Shown here one piece after another: positions 9,629 to 18,545 of a DNA stretch of 64,000 bases. Both the position numbers and the translations under genes were made by a program. Numbering within the stretch: position 1 is the stretch's first letter; each line of letters begins with the position of its first letter. A model generated the notes under the pieces. That model made no database searches and had not been told where the DNA came from. It saw only the letters and a program-made list of their open reading frames with translations. The DNA comes from Sphaerisporangium dianthi (GTDB taxonomy: Bacteria > Actinomycetota > Actinomycetes > Streptosporangiales > Streptosporangiaceae): the NCBI RefSeq assembly GCF_042654065.1, contig NZ_JBHSFP010000010.1, positions 62,001-126,000 of the forward strand, given 5' to 3'.

Positions 9629-10504
9629 GTGAGCACGCCGCGATTCCTGACCCTGCCTCCCGGTGTCCGCGAACAGCGGATCGAGACGCCTGTGGGCACG
9701 TTCGCGGCGCTTGAGGCGCTGCCCGTCAGCGGCGTCCCAGAACGATGGCCCGCGCTGCTGGTGCCCGGATACACCGGCAGCAAGGAAGACTTCATCGCGA
9801 TCTTCCAGACGCTCGCCCAGGCGGGGCGGCGCGTCGTCGCGATCGACATGCGCGGGCAGTACGAGACCGAGGGCCCCGACGATCCGGCGGCCTACACCTG
9901 TGAGGCCCTCGGCGAGGACATCGACCAGGTGGCCGCCGCCGTCGGCGCCGGCGAGCCCGTCCACCTGGTCGGCCACTCGTTCGGCGGCCTGGTGACCCGT
10001 GAGGCCGTCATCGGCGGGGCCACCAAGCTGGCCTCCTACACGCTGATGAGCTCGGGCCCCGCCGGCATCACCGGCCCGCGCGAGCAGGCGTGCCGCGCCA
10101 TGCTCCGCGAGCTGCCCGAGGTGGGCCTGGAACAGCTGTGGACACACCGGCTCGAACCCGAGGCCATCGTCGCGGGCGTCCCTGACGACATCCTCGCCTT
10201 CCTGCGCAGGCGGCTGTTCGCCAACTCCCTGACCGGGCTGGTCACGATGGCCCAGCAGGTGCTGGACGCGCCCGACCGGCTGGAGGACCTCCGCGACGTC
10301 GGCATGCCCACCCTTATCCTCTACGGCGAGCACGACGACGGCTGGTCTCCCTCGAGTCAGGCCGAGATGGCCAAGCGCCTGGACGCCGACTGCGTCGTGG
10401 TCCCCGGCGCCCTGCACTCCCCCGCCGTGGAGGCTCCCGAGACCACCGCCCACGCCCTCACCCGCTTCTGGAACCAGGCCGAGCAGCACCTCCCGCACAC
10501 CTGA
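9629..10504 (+). CDS. alpha/beta hydrolase
   Basis: A 291-residue alpha/beta-hydrolase. The early strand LLVPGYTGSKEDF supplies the oxyanion hole, GHSFGG is the nucleophile elbow, and TLILYGEHDDGWSP plus VVVPGALHSPAVEAPE give the acid and histidine. No signal peptide is present, so it is cytoplasmic. It starts at a GTG with a TATCGT -10-like element nine bases upstream and no clear ribosome-binding site, so the message may be nearly leaderless. The gene faces the RecB-type nuclease gene. Substrate unknown. Confidence 0.85.
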   Translation: MSTPRFLTLPPGVREQRIETPVGTFAALEALPVSGVPERWPALLVPGYTGSKEDFIAIFQTLAQAGRRVVAIDMRGQYETEGPDDPAAYTCEALGEDIDQVAAAVGAGEPVHLVGHSFGGLVTREAVIGGATKLASYTLMSSGPAGITGPREQACRAMLRELPEVGLEQLWTHRLEPEAIVAGVPDDILAFLRRRLFANSLTGLVTMAQQVLDAPDRLEDLRDVGMPTLILYGEHDDGWSPSSQAEMAKRLDADCVVVPGALHSPAVEAPETTAHALTRFWNQAEQHLPHT

Positions 10505-10576
10505 CCGTTCCCGGCCTCGGCCGGCCCCGCGCGAGCGGGTGCGTGCGCGCCGGATCCGGAGTGCGGCCGCCCGAGG

Positions 10577-11551
10577 TCAGCCGCCGTCCGATGCCAGGGC
10601 GTCCCACGGCTGGCGGGAGGAGCCCGCCGCCTGGCCTTCTGGGCAGTGGCGCCGGTAGTCGCACCAGGAACAGACCGGGCCTGGGCGCGGGGGGAAGCTC
10701 GCGTCGATCTCCGGCGCCACGGCGGCCGGGGCGCCCGCCATGGCGTCCGTGGCGTCCGCCGAGGAGGCCGGGCGGGAGGCGCCGGCGCCGGGCGTGGAAG
10801 AGCCTTGACGCGAGGCGCGCCGGGGCGTGGCGGCGGTGCTGCCTGCCTTCCACTCCTTGTAGCGTTCGTCGGCCTCGGAGGCCTCCGTGGCGATCTCTTC
10901 GGCCCGGCGCAGGTGACGGCCGAGCGACTCGTCGGTGTGCTCCCAGGCGACGATCTCGCCCGTCGGCACGTGATGCAACTCGACCTTGTGGCACGAACGG
11001 TGCAGCACGCGCGAGGACGCGGCGGCGTAGATCGCCAGCGCGAGCGAGGAGCGGGCGTCGTCCTCGGTGAGCGGCCTGCGGCCGGTCTTGTAGTCCACGA
11101 TGACGAGCTCGTCGCCGCGCCGGTCGATGCGGTCGACGCGCCCGGACACCGCGATCACCGCCGTGCGCGTCGCGACCGTGCGCTCGACCCCGACCGGCTC
11201 GTCGGAGGGGTCGAGCGTGCTGGTGTAGCCCGTCACCATGGCCCTGGCGCGGTCGCGCCAGGCCGTGGACTGCTCCTGGTCGCGGAAGCCCTCGGTGATC
11301 CAGCCCTTGGTGAGCAGGACACCCGCCATGGCGGGGGTCCTGCGCTCGTACGGCTCGCGCCACCACCCGGCCAGCGCGTTGTGGACCGAGGCGCCGACGC
11401 TGTTGTGCGCCCACGGCGGCCCCTTCTGCGGCGCCGGGCGGTCGAGGTAGGTGAAGCGGTAGCGACGCGGGCAGTCGAGCCAGGCGTTCAGCCTCGACGG
11501 CGTGCAGGAGTACAGCCGCCGGGGCATGCCTTCCAGGCCGAGTTGCAGCAC
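10577..11551 (-). CDS. RecB-family PD-(D/E)XK nuclease with Cas4/AddB-like Fe-S cysteines
   Basis: A 324-residue nuclease of the RecB/Cas4 type. The catalytic core shows VSGRVDRIDRRGDELVIVDYKTGR (Asp of GRVDR, then D-Y-K). Four cysteines are placed as in Cas4 and AddB Fe-S proteins: C27 near the N-terminus (LDCPRRYRF) and C294, C297, C303 at the C-terminus (CSWCDYRRHC). Between core and cysteines lies a low-complexity Ala/Ser/Pro insert (about 240-280). No helicase domain is attached. The GTG start is one base after the TGA of the upstream MBL-fold gene, so the two are translationally coupled. Likely a single-strand DNA exonuclease in repair; partner unknown. Confidence 0.88.
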   Translation of the reverse strand: MLQLGLEGMPRRLYSCTPSRLNAWLDCPRRYRFTYLDRPAPQKGPPWAHNSVGASVHNALAGWWREPYERRTPAMAGVLLTKGWITEGFRDQEQSTAWRDRARAMVTGYTSTLDPSDEPVGVERTVATRTAVIAVSGRVDRIDRRGDELVIVDYKTGRRPLTEDDARSSLALAIYAAASSRVLHRSCHKVELHHVPTGEIVAWEHTDESLGRHLRRAEEIATEASEADERYKEWKAGSTAATPRRASRQGSSTPGAGASRPASSADATDAMAGAPAAVAPEIDASFPPRPGPVCSWCDYRRHCPEGQAAGSSRQPWDALASDGG

Positions 11552-11552
11552 G

Positions 11553-12269
11553 TCACTCGTCGAAGCTGAGCTTGATCCCCGAGACGCGCGTGCCGTCGGC
11601 CAGCGGCCCCTCGGCGACCTCGTCGTCGTCGGCGCCGCGGGTCAGCGACCCGGCCAGCCAGTCGTCGAAGTGCGGCTCCTGGTCGCCGATGGTGGTCTCT
11701 TCGCCGTGGGCGGGCAGCACCCGGGTGTCGTGCGGCAGCGTGAACAGCCGCTCGCCGATCGCCGTCAGCTGGTCGGCGAGGGCGGGATACTCGCCGCCGA
11801 GCTTGCCCGGCCCGTCCGCCAGCAGGGTCTTGCCGGTGAAGACCACCCCGAGCGCCTCCACGTAGAGCGAGACGCCGCCCTGCGTGACGCCGGGCGTGGC
11901 CATGACCTCCAGCTCGACGTCGGCGACACCGAAGATGCCTTCGTCCTCCATGTCGATGTCGGGGTAGGTCTCGGCCCAGGTCTCGCGCCAGATCTGGCGA
12001 TCTTTGCGGTTGAGCGCGACGACGGCCTCGTCGCGCGCCGAAACCTCGATGGCCCCGCCCACATGGTCGGGCAGGCCGTGTGTGCAGACGACGGCGAGGA
12101 TCTCGCGGTCGCCCACACTCGAAAGGATCGTCTCCGCGTCGCGCGCGGGGTCGATGACGATGACCTCCTCGTCATCACCGATGATCCAGGTGTTGTTCTC
12201 GACCTTGTGTTCGGCGCCGTCGATCGTCACGACGCCTTCGGTCACCACTCGCTCGATACGCGCTGTCAC
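11553..12269 (-). CDS. metallo-beta-lactamase-fold protein with missing metal ligands
   Basis: A 238-residue MBL-fold protein of the glyoxalase II/mycothiol-dependent type. The fold is clear (NNTWIIGDDEEVIVIDPARD, then VVCTHGLPDHVGG). Three residues that normally bind the two metals are replaced: the second His of HxHxDH is Leu66 (HGLPDH), the His of TPGHT is Val128 (ATPGVTQGG), and the Asp of FTGDTLF is Lys147 (FTGKTLL). The later PAHG is kept. Activity as a binuclear hydrolase is therefore doubtful. I use the GTG at 12269, eight bases behind AAGG; 12290 is an alternative. It overlaps nothing but is followed one base later by the RecB nuclease start. Confidence 0.85.
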   Translation of the reverse strand: MTARIERVVTEGVVTIDGAEHKVENNTWIIGDDEEVIVIDPARDAETILSSVGDREILAVVCTHGLPDHVGGAIEVSARDEAVVALNRKDRQIWRETWAETYPDIDMEDEGIFGVADVELEVMATPGVTQGGVSLYVEALGVVFTGKTLLADGPGKLGGEYPALADQLTAIGERLFTLPHDTRVLPAHGEETTIGDQEPHFDDWLAGSLTRGADDDEVAEGPLADGTRVSGIKLSFDE

Positions 12270-12392
12270 GGCCACGACCTTACCGAACACTCGTGCCCGT
12301 CTCGATATCTACCGCGATCGCATTACCGCCGATCGGCGCCGGGCCCGCCCGTCCGCGCGACGCGGCCGCCGCCGGCCGTCCGCGCGAGCGCG

Positions 12393-13028
12393 TCACGGTT
12401 CCTCCCCGAGACGGGGCGAGAAGGCGCCGAAGGGCAGGTCGAGCTCCTGGTCGTGGTCGCGCAGGTCGCGGAGCGAGAGCTGGGTGAGCGCCACGAGGCA
12501 CCCCGCCTCGGCAGGCCAGCCGATGACCCACAGCCATTCGCCCATCGCCTCGCCGACGTAGACGGCGCGGTCGGGCCGGCCCTCCACCCACCACAGCGCC
12601 GTGGGATGCCCGCGCGTCTCCACCTTGGCGTTCGGCGGCCCGGCGTCGAAGCCGGGCCCGGGGTCGGGGCCGTCCAGGCCGGCGAACGCCGCGCCGAGCC
12701 CCATGCCGGGCTCCTCGGCGACGATCACCAGGTCGGCGGGCCCGTGGGTGACCGACGGGCCCGAGCAGGCGACCACCCCCGCACGGGTGCCCGTGCGCTC
12801 GTCCCCGGCGTCGCCGAAACCGGTGACCAGCCATCCCGCCGGCAGCGGCCACGGCAGCCAGAAGGGAACCGGCGCGTCTTTGCGGATCACCTCCAGCGCC
12901 TCGCTGGAGGGGCGTCTGGTGTGGAAGGGCAGGACGGCCCCGTGCACGCCGCAACGCCAGGCGCTCGACCAGGCGCTTGGCGGGCGTAGCGTGCCGAAAC
13001 ACCGAGGGCAGGTGGGCGCGGCTCTCAC
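12393..13028 (-). CDS. conserved actinobacterial protein with N-terminal zinc-ribbon-like cysteines (DUF6758-like)
   Basis: About 211 residues starting at a GTG (RAAPTCPRCFGTLRPP). An N-terminal CPRC and a later WRCGVHG suggest a small zinc ribbon. The middle PFWLPWPLPAGWLVTGFGDAGDERTG and the segment GLGAAFAGLDGPDPGPGF are strongly conserved in homologues I recall from Streptomyces. The C-terminus has YVGEAMGEWLWVIGWPAEAGCL and ends FGAFSPRLGEEP. No enzymatic motif is recognised. It is divergent from the Nudix gene. A longer frame upstream of 13028 exists but lacks the expected composition. Confidence 0.78.
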   Translation of the reverse strand: MRAAPTCPRCFGTLRPPSAWSSAWRCGVHGAVLPFHTRRPSSEALEVIRKDAPVPFWLPWPLPAGWLVTGFGDAGDERTGTRAGVVACSGPSVTHGPADLVIVAEEPGMGLGAAFAGLDGPDPGPGFDAGPPNAKVETRGHPTALWWVEGRPDRAVYVGEAMGEWLWVIGWPAEAGCLVALTQLSLRDLRDHDQELDLPFGAFSPRLGEEP

Positions 13029-13100
13029 AGTTATCCACGGTGCTTCCGCCGGCGCGGGTAAGTCAAGGGCCATCCCGTTATCGCGGCGTAATCTTGGCAC

Positions 13101-13544
13101 ATGCTCGTGAGGTGCGTGGGCGCGGTGATGATCGACGACGACGGCCGGCTGCTGCTCGTCCGCCGCGGGCGCCCGCCCGGCGTGGGGCTGTGGTCGCTGC
13201 CCGGTGGCAGGGTCGAGCCGGGCGAGTCCGACGCCCGCGCGCTGCGGCGCGAGCTGCTGGAGGAGACCGGCCTCACGGTGTCGGTCGGCGGCCTCGCGGG
13301 CACCGTCGAGCGCCCCGGCCCGGGCGGGGTGGTGTACGAGATCCACGACTACTTCGCGACCGCGCGGGAGGGCACGCCCCGGGCGGGCGACGACGCCTCC
13401 GCCGTGGGGTGGTTCGCCCCAGGTGACCTCGCGGGGCTCCCGCTCACGCCGGGCCTGCTGGAGGTCCTGGTCACCTGGCGGGTGCTCCCCGCGGGCCCCG
13501 GCGACCCCGGCTTCACGGGCCCTGCCGTGCCGAAGTCGCCCTGA
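13101..13544 (+). CDS. Nudix hydrolase (MutT-like)
   Basis: A 147-residue Nudix protein. The Nudix box is complete: G(x5)E(x7)REUxEExGU appears as GGRVEPGESDARALRRELLEETGL near residues 35-58. The preceding LLLVRRGRPPGVGLWSLPGG is typical of MutT/ADP-ribose-type members. It probably hydrolyses a nucleoside diphosphate derivative; which one is not predictable. A TAATCT -10-like hexamer lies only six bases before the ATG, so the transcript may be leaderless. The last codons and the stop are duplicated downstream (see the repeat at 13524). Confidence 0.9.
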   Translation: MLVRCVGAVMIDDDGRLLLVRRGRPPGVGLWSLPGGRVEPGESDARALRRELLEETGLTVSVGGLAGTVERPGPGGVVYEIHDYFATAREGTPRAGDDASAVGWFAPGDLAGLPLTPGLLEVLVTWRVLPAGPGDPGFTGPAVPKSP

Positions 13545-13619
13545 GGAGGCGGCGGCTCCCGGCCGTGCCGAAGTCCCCCTGAGAGGCGGCTCCCGGCCGT
13601 GCCGAGGCCGCCCGGAGGG
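13524..13619 (+). repeat. degenerate tandem copies of the Nudix gene end
   Basis: GCCGTGCCGAAGTC-type units begin at 13524, 13562 and 13596. The first is the coding end of the Nudix gene including its stop TGA. The second repeats it almost exactly, with one base lost. The third (GCCGTGCCGAGG) is more diverged and runs up to the stop codon of the convergent beta-propeller gene. Confidence 0.65.
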
Positions 13620-16600
13620 TCAGCGGCTGAACGAGGTGCGCCACAGCGTGAGGTGGTCGGAGGTGTAGGTGGTCGACCGGCCGACGGCGACGACGCGGTC
13701 TCCGATGACGGCGATGGCGCTGAGCCACTGGGCGCCGTCGCCGGTCATGCCGTCACCGGTCAGTGTGTGCCGCTGCCAGTCGTCACCGTCCGCGGACGTC
13801 CAGACCGTGCTGTCCCCGGTGGCGGGCGACCCGTACGAGCCGACGGCCACCAGACCGTCCTTGGAGTCTGCCAGGTCGAGCACGCTCGCCGCGGCGTCGG
13901 CCGGCAGCCACGAGTAGCGCCAGGTGACGCCGTCGTCGGTGGAGACGGCCGAGAACGGCTGCTCCACTCCCTTGTCGTTGGTCGCGCCGCCCACCGCCAC
14001 GATGCGCTGGTCGTGCAGGACCACCCTGTGCAGGTTCGCCGCGCGGGCGCCCTCGGGGATGACCCGCTTGCGCGCCGTCCAGTTGAGTCCGTCGCGCGAG
14101 GACCAGACCACCCCGGAGGTGCGGCCGGCCGTGCCCGACCCGCCGATCGCCAGGTAGCCGCCCTCGGTGGCCACGAGGTCGTCGATGCGCACGTCCGCGC
14201 CGCCCGCCGGCAGGCTCTGCGGCGCGGCCCTCGAGAAGCGCTTGAGGTCGGGCGAGAACCACAGGGCGGCCACCACGCCGCCCGGACCGCTGTCGTCACC
14301 GGCCATGACGTACCCGTTCGGCCCGGCCGCGACGACGCGCGGCACCACGGCGTACCGTCCGGACGCCCCGAAAGCGGGCGACTCGGGGCCCTCGCGCCAT
14401 GTCCTGCCGTCGGTGGACGTCGCGAGCAGCGGGCGGACGAACGCCGAGTCGGCGGTCGTGCTGCCCACCGCGAGCCAGCCGTGGGCGCCGTGGGCGACGT
14501 CGTTGAACGCCTGCCTCCCCGCGCCGCCGAGGGCCGGCACGTTGACGGGCTTCCAGTTCTGGCCCGTCGCGCTCGTCCAGATGCCGGCGTCGCCCTTGAC
14601 CGAGCCGACGGCGACGAACGACTGGCCCGCGGCGACCAGCGCGGTGGTCTCGCGGGCCGAACGGGTGAGGCCGCTGATCTGCGCGAGCGGCACCGGGGCG
14701 GCCGGCTTCCCCTTGTCCGCCATCATCAGCACCGGCAGGTTGTCCAGGCCCCCGGACCGCTGGTCGCCCGCGGCCACCAGCGTGCCCGCGTCGGTGATCG
14801 CCAGGCCGCGCAGCGTGCCGGGGATCTGGCCGAGGTCGGTGCTCTCGGTCCAGTTCTTGCCGTCGGTGCTGGTGAAGACGGCGTACCGCTCCCAGCCCGA
14901 CTCGGCGACCGCCGCGACGCCCGCCGCCGAGGATGCCAGGCCGCGCACGCCGGTCGCCTCGCGCCCCAGCCCGCCGATCACCCCGCACTGGCGCCACTCG
15001 TCCCCGAGCTCGGAGCAGTAGACCCGCACCTCGCCCGCGTCCGACTTCTGCAGGGTCGGGACCATGAGGAAGCCCTTGCCGGCCACCGCGAGGGCGCCGG
15101 GCTCCGGCCGGACGCCGGGCAGCGCGGCGGCGGTGCGCAGCCATGTCCTGCCGCCGTCGGGCGAGCGCAGGATGACCGACGTGGTGTCACCCTTGCCGGG
15201 GTCGGCGAGCGCCACGACGGCGTCCCCCCGGGCCACGACGGCGCGGATGGCGCGCACCTTGTCGGTGGCGCCGATCTCGCCGGTGTCCACGCGGCTCCAG
15301 GCGAGCCCGTCCGGCGACACCCACGCCACCGGGCCGTACCCTCCGTCCTGCAAGGTCGTGGAGCCGACGGCGACGAAGCCGCCGGCCGTCCGCGCCAGGT
15401 CGGTGATCCGGTCGCCGCTCCAGAACGCCGACAGCCGCGACGGGTCGACCGCCGTCCAGGTACGCCCGTCGGTGCTGGTCCACATGCCCCTGGCGGCGGC
15501 GCCGGCGGCGCCGGGAGCCTCGGTGCCCGCGGCCAGCCAGCGGCCGTCTCCGCCGGTGACCAGGCCCGCCGAACCGGCGGGCTGATATCCGGCGGCGCCG
15601 TTCACGCGGCCCATCTGCCAGGTCTTGCCGCGATCGGTGGAGACCAGGAACAGCGGCCGGGGCACCGGGCTGGTGGTGTCGCTGCCGACCGCGACCACGG
15701 TCGAGCCGACGGAGGTGACGGCGTTGAGCACCTGGCTGGAGCCGTTGCCGCTGACGCCGGGCGGGGCCACGAACGCCTGGTCGCCCGAGCCGCCGTCTCC
15801 CGCGGCGAGCCTCAGGCCCGAGCTCGTCGGGGAGTTCACCCAGTTGACGATCACCAGTCCGAGGCCGGCCGCCGCCAGCAGCACGACGACCACGAAGATC
15901 GGGGTCAGCAGGCCTCGGCCGGGCGGGCGCAGGCGCGGGCGGCGGGTCTCGCGGGTCTGGCGCGGGGCGCGGGGCGCGGGCTGGTCGCGGTGATGCCGGC
16001 CGCGCCCGCCGCGCGACCGCGGCGGGCCTGAGGCCACGAGGATGTCGGGCCGGACCGGCCGCCCGTCGGGGGGCCGGCCGATGCGCTCCTCGGGGTGCTC
16101 GCCGAACGCCGGCAGGTCGCCGGCGCCGGTCGCGTACGGGTCTTCGCCCCTGGACGGATCGCCGGAGGCGTGGAAGTCGTCCGGAGCGGCCGCGCCGCCG
16201 GTGGCGTACGGGTCACCGTGCGGGGACGCTCCGCGGGCCGCGTACGGGTCGCTGCGCGGGGGCGTGCCGCCGGACCGCGAGATGCCGCGGGAGGCCGATC
16301 GGCGTGACGTGCGCGTCCCGCTCTCGGGCTCGGCCGGGATGCTCGGCTCGACCCGGATCTCCGGCCGCTCCCGCGAGACGCCCCGCGCCGGAGGGCTTTG
16401 CGGCGGCGTGCGAGGAGGCCCGGAGGCGACCAGCTTGTCGGGCCGGTCGACGATGCGCCGCGACGGCCACCCCGGCTCGCCGTCCGGCGAGGAGGGGGCC
16501 TCGGGATTCCATGCGGCGGAGTCCTCGGAACCCCAGCCGGAGGAGTCGTCGGACCCCCAGGCGGCGGGGGCCTCGGGGCTCCGGCCGGAGTCGGAACCCC

Positions 16601-17003
16601 AGGCGGCGGGGGCCTCGGGGGTCCAGCCGGAGGAGGACTCGGCCGGCGGCTCGGGCGTCTCCCGGCCGGAACTGTGGCGCGGCTCCGCGGCCCCGCCTCC
16701 GTACGGCCGCGCGTACGGGTGGCGGCCGGTCGAGGAGGGCCTCGGCGCCTGGGCGCCGTCGTCGTCATCGCCGGCGGGGGACCGCTCGTCCGGCGTCGGC
16801 GCGCCGAAGGGCGGGAGGGCCCATGGGGAGTCCAGGGGCAGGTCCCGTGAGCGGGGATCGGACGGTCCCGGCGGGGAGTGGTGCAGCACCTGGGGGGAGG
16901 TCCGAGCCTGATGGGGCTTGGACGAGCCTGACGCGACGTCGCGGTCGGCGTCGTCGTCCGCGGACCGCCATGACGAGCGCGGGTCGTGGGGGCCCGAGAC
17001 CAC
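13620..17003 (-). CDS. membrane-anchored beta-propeller protein with long disordered cytoplasmic N-terminus
   Basis: About 1127 residues in three parts. Residues 1-365 are disordered, rich in Pro, Ser, Gly, Asp and Arg, with internal repeats (EAPAAWGSD twice; DPYA units). A single transmembrane helix, LLTPIFVVVVLLAAAGLGLVIV, lies near 367-388. The outer part, about 390-1127, carries some 11 Asp-box/BNR motifs of the S-x-D-G-x-x-W type (STDGRTWTAVD, SPDGLAWSRVD, SPDGGRTWLRT, STDGKNWTEST, SRDGLNWTARK), so it is a sialidase-like beta-propeller, perhaps two. No sialidase Arg triad is obvious. Start GTG 17003 has AGGAGG nine bases upstream; the in-frame GTG at 17012 abuts it and is less likely. 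Probably an envelope scaffold; ligand unknown. Confidence 0.85.
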   Translation of the reverse strand: MVSGPHDPRSSWRSADDDADRDVASGSSKPHQARTSPQVLHHSPPGPSDPRSRDLPLDSPWALPPFGAPTPDERSPAGDDDDGAQAPRPSSTGRHPYARPYGGGAAEPRHSSGRETPEPPAESSSGWTPEAPAAWGSDSGRSPEAPAAWGSDDSSGWGSEDSAAWNPEAPSSPDGEPGWPSRRIVDRPDKLVASGPPRTPPQSPPARGVSRERPEIRVEPSIPAEPESGTRTSRRSASRGISRSGGTPPRSDPYAARGASPHGDPYATGGAAAPDDFHASGDPSRGEDPYATGAGDLPAFGEHPEERIGRPPDGRPVRPDILVASGPPRSRGGRGRHHRDQPAPRAPRQTRETRRPRLRPPGRGLLTPIFVVVVLLAAAGLGLVIVNWVNSPTSSGLRLAAGDGGSGDQAFVAPPGVSGNGSSQVLNAVTSVGSTVVAVGSDTTSPVPRPLFLVSTDRGKTWQMGRVNGAAGYQPAGSAGLVTGGDGRWLAAGTEAPGAAGAAARGMWTSTDGRTWTAVDPSRLSAFWSGDRITDLARTAGGFVAVGSTTLQDGGYGPVAWVSPDGLAWSRVDTGEIGATDKVRAIRAVVARGDAVVALADPGKGDTTSVILRSPDGGRTWLRTAAALPGVRPEPGALAVAGKGFLMVPTLQKSDAGEVRVYCSELGDEWRQCGVIGGLGREATGVRGLASSAAGVAAVAESGWERYAVFTSTDGKNWTESTDLGQIPGTLRGLAITDAGTLVAAGDQRSGGLDNLPVLMMADKGKPAAPVPLAQISGLTRSARETTALVAAGQSFVAVGSVKGDAGIWTSATGQNWKPVNVPALGGAGRQAFNDVAHGAHGWLAVGSTTADSAFVRPLLATSTDGRTWREGPESPAFGASGRYAVVPRVVAAGPNGYVMAGDDSGPGGVVAALWFSPDLKRFSRAAPQSLPAGGADVRIDDLVATEGGYLAIGGSGTAGRTSGVVWSSRDGLNWTARKRVIPEGARAANLHRVVLHDQRIVAVGGATNDKGVEQPFSAVSTDDGVTWRYSWLPADAAASVLDLADSKDGLVAVGSYGSPATGDSTVWTSADGDDWQRHTLTGDGMTGDGAQWLSAIAVIGDRVVAVGRSTTYTSDHLTLWRTSFSR

Positions 17004-17275
17004 GCTCAGCACCTCCTCGTCGGCAGGCTAACCCGGTTTGAGGGCCGCACATGGGGACCGTTCCACCGGACTCCAGCGCATCCATCGCACCTGCGACGGA
17101 TCACTTGCGATCGTACCGATACCCAAACCCTGCCCGGTGATCACATAACCGGACAGAACCCTGGCCGCTTCTCGCCCTCGCCGGCACCGCGCACCTCCCT
17201 GGGGCCGACCACCGACCCGCATACCTTTAGGGCAACACGCCGAGGGCCCTTCTGGCGAGACCTCTCTAGTCAGAT

Positions 17276-18394
17276 TTATCGAGTCAGAGTCTGAATTGAC
17301 CACTTATGGGCGATTATTACGATGACAACCGCGAAAAAGGCCAACTGAACCACCGTGCCGGAGAGGGCCTGCCACGGCACGGCGCCCTGCCGCAGAGCGC
17401 CCTCCAGCTCGCCGGCGGCAGCGGCCGGCAGGAAGCTCAGAACGTTGTTGACCACGTGCAGGGCGATGGGCGCCTCCAGCCCGCCCGTGCGCACCGCGAG
17501 CCAGCCCATCAGCGCGCCGAAGCTGAACACGTCGATGATGCCCCAGTCGGTGTAGGCGTGCAGCGAGGTGAACAGGGCCGCGCCCAGCAGGATGCCCGGC
17601 CACGGTGTCCGCACGTACGCGCCGAAGGCCTGCAGCACCCAGCCCCGGAACATGTACTCCTCGGCCGCGGCCTGGAAGGGCACCAGCAGCAGGATCACCA
17701 CGAGCCCGGGCAGGAAGCGCTCCCAGCCCACCCAGCCGAACAGGGCGCCGATGTCCTCCCCGGTGAGGGCGTACGTCCCGACCATGGCGGCCTGACCGAG
17801 GATCAGCGCGACCAGGGCCACACCGGCGCACACCAGCAGCCACCGCCAGCGCAGCCGTCCCGCCACCGACGAGAGCGTCCCCGGCGGCCGGCGCTGGACC
17901 AGCCACGCGGTCAGGAACACGACCGGCAGGACCAGCGCGATCGACAGCAGCAGGACGGCCAGCTCGAAGACCGGCTGCCCGAAGAGCCGGTCGTCCGACA
18001 GGAGCACGGGCACGCCCGCCAGCTCGGCGACGACCATCCCGACGAAGATCACGATCAGGCCCGCGCCCAGGAAGGCGACGGCGATGACGGCCGACCCGGC
18101 GATCGGGCGCCACCAGCGGTGCATCGCCGTGCGCGCCAGATGGTCGTAGCGCGCGCCGGAAGGCGGCGGCACGACCCACGGCGCCGGCGCCGGAGCCGCC
18201 TGCCATGGCTGCGGCCCGGGGTAGTAGGGCGGCGCGCCCTCCTGGTACGGACCGGGCCGGTACGCCGGAGCGCCCTCCTGCGAGGCGTCCTGGTCGTGGG
18301 GCCGCTCCGCCGGTGGACGTCCCGGCCCTCCGGCCCCCGGCTGCGGCTGCGGCTGTGGCTGGTGCGCCTGCGACGGATCGTGCATATACGTCAT
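17276..18394 (-). CDS. CPBP-family intramembrane metalloprotease
   Basis: A 372-residue protein with a Pro/Gln/Gly-rich cytoplasmic N-terminus (about 1-85) followed by about eight hydrophobic helices. The Abi/CPBP motifs are present: EEYMFRGW (glutamates of motif 1), FTSLHAYTD (motif 2 His) and HVVNNVLSF (motif 3 His). These are the zinc-site residues of Rce1-like intramembrane proteases. The substrate is not known; in bacteria such proteins are linked to bacteriocin immunity or maturation and to membrane-protein processing. It stops at a TAA, rare in this window, and is separated from the beta-propeller gene by about 270 bases. Confidence 0.9.
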   Translation of the reverse strand: MTYMHDPSQAHQPQPQPQPGAGGPGRPPAERPHDQDASQEGAPAYRPGPYQEGAPPYYPGPQPWQAAPAPAPWVVPPPSGARYDHLARTAMHRWWRPIAGSAVIAVAFLGAGLIVIFVGMVVAELAGVPVLLSDDRLFGQPVFELAVLLLSIALVLPVVFLTAWLVQRRPPGTLSSVAGRLRWRWLLVCAGVALVALILGQAAMVGTYALTGEDIGALFGWVGWERFLPGLVVILLLVPFQAAAEEYMFRGWVLQAFGAYVRTPWPGILLGAALFTSLHAYTDWGIIDVFSFGALMGWLAVRTGGLEAPIALHVVNNVLSFLPAAAAGELEGALRQGAVPWQALSGTVVQLAFFAVVIVIIAHKWSIQTLTR

Positions 18395-18545
18395 TGTCCT
18401 CGCACCCTCCCGCCGCCCGGCGGTCGCCCGGCGCTCAGGGACGACGTCCCGCGCCCGACGACCGTTCTGCGCATTTCTTCATAGACGCGGCGCGCCCGAG
18501 GGCAGATGCTGCATGCCATAACCCGACATACTTCAGGAGCAGATC

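Noticed and set aside
11553..12269. Active mycothiol-dependent hydrolase (MscR partner or glyoxalase II)
   Set aside because: Three metal-binding positions are substituted, so an active-enzyme call is not justified.
13620..15840. Sialidase (neuraminidase) activity for the beta-propeller protein
   Set aside because: Asp boxes alone are structural; the catalytic Arg triad and Tyr/Glu pair are not apparent.
13599..16031. Long plus-strand open frame antisense to the beta-propeller gene
   Set aside because: Its translation is Arg/Gly/His-rich with no family features, as expected for the complement of high-GC coding DNA. The minus strand carries clear Asp-box motifs.
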